Assembly: GCA_037893225.1 (NCBI GenBank)
Contig: JAZGUH010000485.1
Coordinates: 1 to 64,000 of the forward strand
Direction of reading: 5' to 3'
DNA length: 64,000 nucleotides
From: Hippasteria phrygiana
Lineage: Eukaryota > Echinodermata > Asteroidea > Valvatida > Goniasteridae
Part shown: one piece after another, positions 57,801-64,000 of the stretch
Layout of the letters: every line of letters begins with the position of its first letter
Numbering within the stretch: the first letter of the stretch is position 1
Position numbers and translations under genes: made by a program
Notes under the pieces: model-generated
What the model saw: only the letters and a program-made list of their open reading frames with translations
What the model was told of the DNA's origin: nothing
Database searches by the model: none

Positions 57801-59924
57801 TAAAGTTTTGTGTGCATAGATTCTGGGAAAACAAAGAGAAAAAAACACACGTTCTTTAATACTACTAATCTGGTTCCCTGATCATATACCCGGAGCAATT
57901 AATAGACGTCAAGTCAGGAGAATAGACCATTTCCAACGATTTCTCGTCGACATTCGTTTGAAAACAATATAAATGTCCACTTTTCTTGAAAACGGCAGCA
58001 CACCGTAATATCAGATTTTGACCTGGGTGAGGTGAGTTTGTCTCACCGACGGTAGAAGTTACCCCTTCTAGGTCTATATAGGTCTGAAAATTGGGATAGT
58101 TTTGTTGGTATTAATTGCAGATTTATCCTCTATTTAAATCTGGACGCGTAGAAAACCTATATGTTGCCATCCCTATCACCTCTGTCATAGCCCTTTACAC
58201 ATAGTGGCTTTTAACACTGTATAAAGGAATCCCACAACGAGTTTAGCGCCGATCTGCGCACTTCCGCGTTTGAAAACGAGGATCTCAATGTCACAGTATA
58301 TAAAGAACTTCATGCTGATCGTGGGCCTGCGCTGCTTTTATGCATGAATTAATGTGCTGAAAAGCGTTGTTTTGTTTACACTGACATTCTCGCTTTCAAC
58401 CCGGAAGTGCGCAGAAGGGGCTAATGTGAAATTCCTCTATTGGGCTAAAATGATCCACTGCGTATGGAGCACAACTATTTTTTTTAGCGTGTATATGTAA
58501 TGAAATTCCCGAATTAACGAGACCGACTTACCTCCTTCAAGAGACAAAGCGAAGAGAATAACGGCCAGGACTGTTTTTCCGCACACTTGAAAAGAAAACA
58601 AATCACAAATCAAGACCCAGATAGGCCTAAAAAGAAAAAAATAAGCTCTAATGTTTAACTTGAAATGAGCTGGACTACCCAAAAGGACGATGTTGCCAGT
58701 ACAGTTTGTAAAATCATCCCGAACCCCAGAAGCATGGGATCCAGGGGCGGATCTAGCCTTTCATTTAGGTAGGGGTTGTACCATTTACCCACCAAACGAA
58801 GGCACGTTCCCACTAGAAGGTCTGGGGGCATTCCGCCTGGAAAATCTTGAAATCCAGGGGCTTTCTACTGCAATCTCAGGCATCTCGGGCACCGTTCGAA
58901 GCTCCATAATTTTGTGGTTTTTAAAGAAGAATTTGCTCATATTGGGCTGAAAAACAACTTTGCTCAGCAGCCCAAGAAGGAGAGGGGGAGGGGGGGGGGG
59001 GGAGGGGGAGGGGGGGGGGGGGGGGGGGTTGCAACCCCCCTTTAGATCCGCCCCTGAAATCGATCTTAATTTTCCCCTCGTTAGATCTGGTCTTTGCTTC
59101 ACATGCACAATGCAGATACAGTGCAAAACTGTGGTGTTAATCTAACACCATGTCGTGTTTATATTAAAAGAAAAGTTGTATATAAGAAAAAAACAACAAC
59201 TAATTTTGGCGTTTCAATTATGTTGTACAAAACTCTAAAAACGCTTCTAATGGACGTCATCCATCGGATTCTAAATTGGGTGGCTATAGTAATTTTTAAC
59301 ACCAATCCAAACACCCAAAAGATTGAAATAAATCGGTTTTCAAAATGAACGAAGAAAACTGGCAGGAGTAGGATTTGAACCTGCGAGCTCCGGAACACCG
59401 TACCGGCGCTCTTTGTTCGGGTGGGCGCTAGTCAGAAGTCATAAACCCATAATGCCCGTGCAGCCAGGTATCACGGCCAATTTTACGATACAACCTGCAT
59501 GGGAAGCGACATTGTGGGGATCACTTAATGAGGATACGACTTTTTAACTTTAAATTCTTCAACAATCCACAAGGGAAACTTGTGGATTGTTTGACGAAAT
59601 AAACTGGTGTTAAAATATAACATCAGTTTCTTGCAAGAACGGTTACATTTTTAGAGATAACAATACATTTTCGAAATGACACGTTGAAGTTCAGCGTATG
59701 AAAGAAATCTGACAATCGCATAAAACTACAGAAATCCGTCAAAAGCCTTATATCAAAAGGGAAAACAAATCATAAAGTTGAGTTTTAATTCTGATATGTT
59801 GGAACTAGAAATCACCGCTTTTTATGCTTTCCGTTTGCACGACATCGGTCCGTATTTTGACTTGTGCCTCTGAACTAAAATTAATGTATTGAAGAATTAG
59901 TAAATATATCAGAAAATACTCACT
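54803..59924 (-). CDS. Ly-6/uPAR three-finger domain protein, probably GPI-anchored (4 exons, 183 aa)
   Basis: Reconstructed coding exons are 59924 (one base), 58532-58585, 57187-57348 and 54803-55137; all junctions are GT-AG and the phases agree. Exon 1 ends ...GCAAAAA before gtgagt and exon 2 begins TGTGCGG, so the ATG is split A|TG by the intron. Residues 1-18 form a hydrophobic signal peptide (MCGKTVLAVILFALSLEG). The mature part opens LALRCYTC (20-27), the classic Ly-6 start, with further Cys at 37, 47, 59, 79, 94, 109 and 149, and the terminal Cys-Asn at 156-157 in the Ly-6-type CVSNTDGCN. NxS/NxT sites occur around 78, 119, 131 and 145. The C-terminus (about 167-183) is hydrophobic, as expected for a GPI-attachment signal. 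Such proteins are usually secreted or membrane-tethered; the ligand cannot be predicted. A THAP fragment lies in intron 3, and inverted MITE copies flank exon 3. Exon 1 is the least certain part. Confidence 0.75.
56614..56783 (-). pseudogene. THAP zinc-finger domain fragment with a 1-nt frameshift
   Basis: An ATG at 56783 opens MPTRCVAAGCSKI...VSLHFF, the beginning of a THAP C2CH domain (C-x4-C). At a T-run the reading frame shifts by one base; the next frame continues PTDAKYRRIW...ALCSDHFEP, which supplies the conserved Trp and the C-x2-H-F end. Cys-to-Cys spacing is about 33 residues, slightly short for the family, so some residues may also be lost. A possible splice donor (gtaatt) follows at 56613. 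The fragment lies inside intron 3 of the Ly-6 gene on the same strand. THAP domains occur in host DNA-binding proteins and in P-element-like transposases. This could be a decayed gene, a transposon relic, or a real exon carrying an assembly error. Confidence 0.65.
56930..57166. mobile_element. MITE with GCGCACTTCCG ends, copy 1, 20 bp from the Ly-6 exon 3 donor
   Basis: CACATTAGCCCCTTCTGCGC at the left and GTGGGATTCCTCTAT at the right, with internal GCGCACTTCCG/CGGAAGTGCGC inverted repeats. A reverse copy lies 1.05 kb to the right. Confidence 0.7.
57678..58010. mobile_element. Family P1, copy 3, right end truncated
   Basis: Starts TTAAATGTGGTATACACCAC and follows the family to CAGCACACC, then diverges. 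It lies between exons 2 and 3 of the Ly-6 gene. Confidence 0.65.
58221..58441. mobile_element. MITE with GCGCACTTCCG ends, copy 2 (inverted)
   Basis: Reverse complement of the copy at 56.93 kb (AATCCCACAACGAGTTTAGC ... GAAGGGGCTAATGTG), about 90 bp from the Ly-6 exon 2 boundary. Together the two copies bracket exon 3. Confidence 0.7.
58742..59056. mobile_element. MITE with CAGGGGCGGATCTAG ends
   Basis: CAGGGGCGGATCTAG at the left and TAGATCCGCCCCTG at the right enclose 315 bp with long poly-G runs. The CAGGGGCGGATC terminus resembles those of hAT elements in many animals (established knowledge). No TSD is clear. It is located in Ly-6 intron 1. Confidence 0.65.
59343..59550 (-). repeat. tRNA-containing interspersed repeat, copy 2 (box A deleted)
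   Basis: Reverse-orientation copy of the repeat at 24.64 kb. It keeps box B and the anticodon arm but lacks about 55 bp, including box A; the missing block lies between short AAAG/AGAG-like words. It sits upstream of the Ly-6 signal-peptide exon, within intron 1 of that gene model. Confidence 0.6.
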
Positions 59925-60529
59925 TTTTGCTGGTTTGGCTCCAATGCGTGAAACTATAATGTGGATAACAGGTCTTGAGTTGTCTAGTGATGGTGTAAAA
60001 ATCTTTAATTAACAAACATTTGAAATGATACGAATTTCCCTGCTGGCTGCATCCTGGGCGATACTAAAACCAAACTCGGTGTCTGGTGTGACGTAGTTTC
60101 GGCTAGCCGGGCAGAAACATAACTTCCAGAAATAGCTGGAAAGAGTGAAAACGTAACCTTTAAAGAGCATCTAAAACGCCAATTTTCTTTTTGACTTTTT
60201 GGACTTTTCCGACAGGTTAAATACTCTTTTAACTGATGGAGATTAGTTTGCAGACGAGAGGAATTTTTTGTATTAAAAAAAAAGGGGTTGTTATTCTGAC
60301 CATTTATCCTGTTTCGCGAAAGCTCATTATGTATGTAAATGTTGTACGTGACCCTGTGACGTACACGTGTAGAGTCGGTTGATGCTACAGCCAAACACTA
60401 TGCATGTACGTACGTGGAGTTGTTGATGCTGCTGGAAGAGTTTTGGTCGACATAACTCCTCCGTTTTCCCGTCTATTTTGTCTAATTTTGATATTATTTC
60501 AGTATGAGCATGGTTCTGAGATAATCATT

Positions 60530-60722
60530 ATGCCTCGATCGTGTGTAGTTGGGGGTTGCACGAGGAACAGCGACAAAAACCCTGACCCAACCTTACTGCG
60601 ATTCCCAGTGCTGAATGGAGTTCAAAGGCGACAGTGGGTCCCGCTTTGTAGACAACACAAGATCTGATTTTCAGCTGTCGAAATGGTCGAAAATATGTGC
60701 ACCTTTTGGTGCAGAACATTTT
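60530..60722 (+). pseudogene. Second THAP-domain fragment, frameshifted
   Basis: Behind an acceptor-like tattatttcag (exon edge about 60503), the ATG at 60530 opens MPRSCVVGGCTRNSDKNPD, continues through LLRFP and QRRQWV, and reaches a stop at about 60664. The C-x4-C pair, the RFP motif and the Trp are THAP hallmarks. The missing second half is present one frame over (RFVDNTRSDFQLSKWSKIC...EHF), so the domain is split by a frameshift near 60630, and a few extra residues separate the last Cys from the His. Nothing recognisable follows for a transposase or partner domain. It is probably a pseudogene or P-element-type relic. It is on the opposite strand to the THAP fragment 3.7 kb away, and the two differ clearly in sequence, so they are not a recent duplicate. 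Confidence 0.62.
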
Positions 60723-63255
60723 AGTCTTTGTACATTGTCTATGAGACTCAGCCTGAAGCAAATCTTTGTAATTTTCTCAGGACATGTTTTTCCTGATTTT
60801 CTTTGCTGTGAGGAAATTATCAAGATTTGCAATGGTTCTATTAAGTTTTCTTGCTAATCATTCTGCATTTTTATTGTGTATTTTTCGTACTTGTATTTTA
60901 ATTGCCATTATTCTTAATCGTATATTTCTTTCTTGTGTTTTCTCTGGATTTATTAGGATACTGTCGGATTGTGCTTTAGAGTGGTCCACTATTAGTGCTG
61001 TGTTGGTTTTACGTTTTTAGTTTCCTTTTTTTTTTACTTTTCTTTTTTAAATTTGAAGTTTGTTTTATTCATTCACCTGATTGGAATATTCTTTTGTATT
61101 TTTTTCCTTACCAACGTAATAAAACATTTTTTTAAATAGATTTTTGTTGCTGAAACAAAATTTTCCTCCGCTTGTCCCAACTTTACTGAGTATTTCGCGA
61201 CCTATCATTAAGAACCAGGAGCTTCCAATCTTATAAATTTTATTCAAACCGGGCGAACCACTTTCCCCGGTTACATCGTCACTCACTACTTCTATAATGA
61301 TCCAAATCGGAATTAAAGTGCGCCATGCGCATAAACGAGGATCTACAAGGAAGGCACTGTTTAAGAACAACCAAAACGACATCGTCATGTATCAGGAAAA
61401 TTTGTATATTTATTCCTAACATGGATGTATGCACAAGACGTAATGCACAAGGCGCAACATGGATTTTGCACAAGGTAATATCACGTTATTATGGAGGCTT
61501 TTGAGACGCTGGAGGGCAGCAGACATACGCGCGCTCACGTAGTCTGAGCATGCGCAAAACTGGGAGGAACAATAGAAAAGGACCGGTATGTGTGCTGCCA
61601 CCAACGTCTCAAAAGTCTTCCATGGGGATCATTTGGCTACAGTTCTGGCTTTAAGGCTTACGGATCTGAGCAGTTTGTGTTTTATACTTGGCAAATTGAA
61701 CAATGCCGCTATTCCCGACTTTATTACCGGTTTCCTCATTGATTGTGCACAAACCCACCCTACTTAATCCAAAAGTGGCTAGCGTTTGGCCTGCTGCATT
61801 TTTTTAAGCGCCGTGCATGCAGTCGCGTTCGTAATTCCGCTTCGGAACAATTACTGTACGTGTTTGAAAGTGAAAACAAATCGATAAAAGCTTGCTTTTC
61901 AGTTTCGCTGTTGACTCCATGATCTAAATTAAGAAGACAATGTTAAATGCGATCACTTTCTACGCAAGTGACTCTTAAAGCACAATGCCTAACTCTTGTA
62001 AATATGTACTTTGATCCCATGAGATATACAACTTGTGCTTGCCTTTTCCGTTTTACTTGTAAGTAATTAGATATACATGTAATGACATATAACAACGCCT
62101 TCTTATTTCTACAAGGATACTACCACTACTACAGTCTTACTATAGTGTTATTATAACACCGCAGTTTTGACCGTGCACTTACGAGGCGAAAATTGCTTAT
62201 TGAGGGAGGGTCAAAATTAGGTTTAATTTATTTTTCTAAAACACTACCAAGCGCTTCAAACAGGCATGATAATGAAAATCTAAGGGTGTCCTGGGGTACA
62301 CAGATTCGGGTCAGTGGCCACGTAGGGATCATTAGAGGTCAGTTTAACAGCAAAATACAACTACCACTTCTCCATTGCATTGCCGATTTTTGTCCCAAAA
62401 AACGGCTAAACAGAAAATATGATGCCACAGGCTTCGCAAAGAGTGTTTTAATACATCAGGGTTTTTTGGGGGGTCTAATTTTCATGAAAATGCAAAATGC
62501 TGCTTTTAGCCAACACTCATTCATCCTCGTCCCGATTCTGAATAAAATTGATACAAAAATCCATTGGCTCGGGGTCACAAGGTTTAGATAGATTGGGGTC
62601 AAAGGTCACATTGGTGTATTTAATCCGTATACAGTCGAACCCTGATAATAAGAGCACTGTTAATACAACATCCTGCTTATAACAAGGAAAAAAATAGGTC
62701 CTGAGTCTTTGTTTTTCTTAGTTTTCCATTACTGATAATACAAGGTACCTGTTATAACAAGGTAAATTGTGAAGTCCCAAGGACCTTGTTATAAAGGTGT
62801 TCGACTTTACTACAAAATGCATTGCTTCAATCGAGGTTTTTTTAACGCCGATTTGTAGGTAAATTGTAGCTAAACTCGGTCACGTTTACATCCGCTATAA
62901 AATACTGAAACTCAAGGTGTTTGTGTTTGTAGCGGCGTGGTAAGCTCAAAATAGGTCTTTTCTGTGGGCGGGGCCCGCCCCATGATTTTGTTCTCCTAAA
63001 GTCTCGTTAACCCAAATGTCCGTACCCCCCCCCCCCCCCCCCCCCCCCCCCCTAGGGTGCATGCAAAATCCTATTAAAATTGGAGGATTTGGGACTGTTC
63101 GTGTTCAATTATATTCACTAGAAACAAACAAACAAACAAACAAACAAACAAACAAACAACGAAATCCTTATTTTATAATATGTATTTTCATCATTGGAAA
63201 GCATTTTTGCTAGTTTGGCTCCTGCGGATCCTCAATGGCGAATTTGTTCCCCAGT
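60723..63255. other. Intergenic interval, no gene recognised
   Basis: AT-rich near 60.8-61.2 kb, with a poly-C tract at about 63026-63052 and a (CAAA)n microsatellite at 63122-63159. The short open frames lack splice context and recognisable domains. Confidence 0.4.
63122..63159. repeat. (CAAA)n microsatellite
   Basis: Nine tetramer units. Confidence 0.9.
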
Positions 63256-63542
63256 CTAATTGTGCCCAAATGATGTGATTGCAAGCAGGCCAGATATCGC
63301 AGCCACCAGAGCCAGCGGCCCGCAAAACGGCTGCAGAGCGCCTACGCGGTTGCAGCCGTCGGTGTCGCAGGCGCAAAACGTGTAGATGTCGATGATTTTG
63401 GACACCTCGCTGCTGGTGAAGGAGAACTCCTGCAGTGGCTGGTCGTTGTTGCTGATGGCGCACTTATTTGGGGGCGCCTCCTCCAGCGGGAACCAGTCAC
63501 AACCCCTGACCAAATCCCCCGCCTCCACAGTGGTCATGTTCA
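63256..63542 (-). CDS. Second Ly-6-type gene, terminal exon only (partial)
   Basis: A 287-nt last exon starts after a ttcttatacag acceptor in phase 1, the same phase as the last exon of the neighbouring Ly-6 gene. It encodes about 94 residues. Cys residues are followed by the signature CACDTDGCN, then a Leu/Ala-rich hydrophobic tail ending SFGHN and a TAG stop. This is the usual layout of the C-terminal half of a GPI-anchored three-finger protein. Codon third positions are much more GC-rich than in the Ly-6 gene at 55-60 kb. The first half of the domain (LxCxxC) and the signal peptide are not visible between here and the right edge, so the gene continues past the window. Confidence 0.75.
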
Positions 63543-64000
63543 CTGTATAAGAATCGAGGAAAAATTGAACACACCATAATATTATTATGAAGATGTGCGG
63601 CCAATTTCCTGTGTTGAAGCTGTGTATCCGTGCTCTGGTTAAAAACCTCGACTTGATAGACTTCCATACTTACACATTTTGAAAGAAAACATTTTGATAA
63701 AAAACCCACAAAAACCAAAACCAAACACCCACACAACCTAACTGTGCTCGCACCGTGAACGCTCTTTCAACCCAAAATTTTGTATTCCCCTTCATTTTGC
63801 GACTGATAATGCCTCAAAATCTGTTTTGTATAGAGAGAGGGGAGGTTGTGTGGACGTGGGAAAGTCCACATAACGTTTAGTCTTCCTGGGTCGTGTGGAT
63901 CGACATCTATTGTTCACAGGTCAAAGCACAGACCCAAACAAAGATTCTTTTTTGTATGTGTCACTTAAGTCTCCCTCCTATTTCAAAGCAGTAGAGTAAG

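Noticed and set aside
63191..63463. Arg/His/Gln-rich 90-codon open frame on the minus strand
   Set aside because: It is a frame-shifted shadow of the GC-rich Ly-6 terminal exon at 63256-63542, whose own frame has the CACDTDGCN signature and a proper acceptor.

Overview
Eukaryotic, intron-rich and repeat-dense genomic DNA, most likely from a marine invertebrate deuterostome. I favour an echinoderm such as a sea star; amphioxus, hemichordate or mollusc are alternatives. The reasons are GT-AG introns of 1-2 kb, a metazoan fibrillarin gene, many dispersed TACATGTA words, long poly-G/poly-C tracts and a high density of small non-autonomous DNA transposons. The species call is inference; only the gene content and repeat structure are read from the sequence.

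Layout. 1 to about 40.7 kb: no gene can be assembled. The stretch holds repeat families and a few isolated exon-like segments with good splice signals. A CpG-rich block at 35.4-36.3 kb carries a consensus minus-strand splice donor and may be a promoter with a first exon. 40.8-51.8 kb: a complete nine-exon fibrillarin gene on the minus strand (984 nt, 327 aa). Its introns are packed with transposons, two large fold-backs and a triplicated 3' splice site. 54.8-59.9 kb: a minus-strand Ly-6/uPAR three-finger, GPI-anchor-type gene (reconstructed as 183 aa) whose start codon seems to be split by an intron. A frameshifted THAP-domain fragment lies in its third intron. 60.5 kb: a second frameshifted THAP fragment on the plus strand. 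63.3-63.5 kb: the terminal exon of a second Ly-6-type gene that continues beyond the right edge, so this is probably a small Ly-6 cluster.

Transposons. Several families are defined by copies inside the window and by target-site duplications (TSDs). hAT-like families with 8-bp TSDs are H1 (TAGGGCTGT ends), H2 (TAGGGGTGTGCAT ends) and H3 (CATAGAGCTA ends). M1 is a Mutator-like family with 9-10-bp TSDs, arrays of a TTGTTGACGC word, and an NRF1-like palindrome flanked by YY1-like motifs. P1 is a TTAA-flanked, piggyBac-like MITE family. Other families are shorter or diverged. At 30.0-31.9 kb an H2 element contains an H1 element that contains a third element.

Functional links: fibrillarin is the nucleolar box C/D snoRNP 2'-O-methyltransferase and has no evident functional link to the Ly-6 genes beside it. 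The most noteworthy features are the promoter-like M1 element, one copy of which sits in fibrillarin intron 1, and the way transposon remodelling clusters at splice sites of the two genes.
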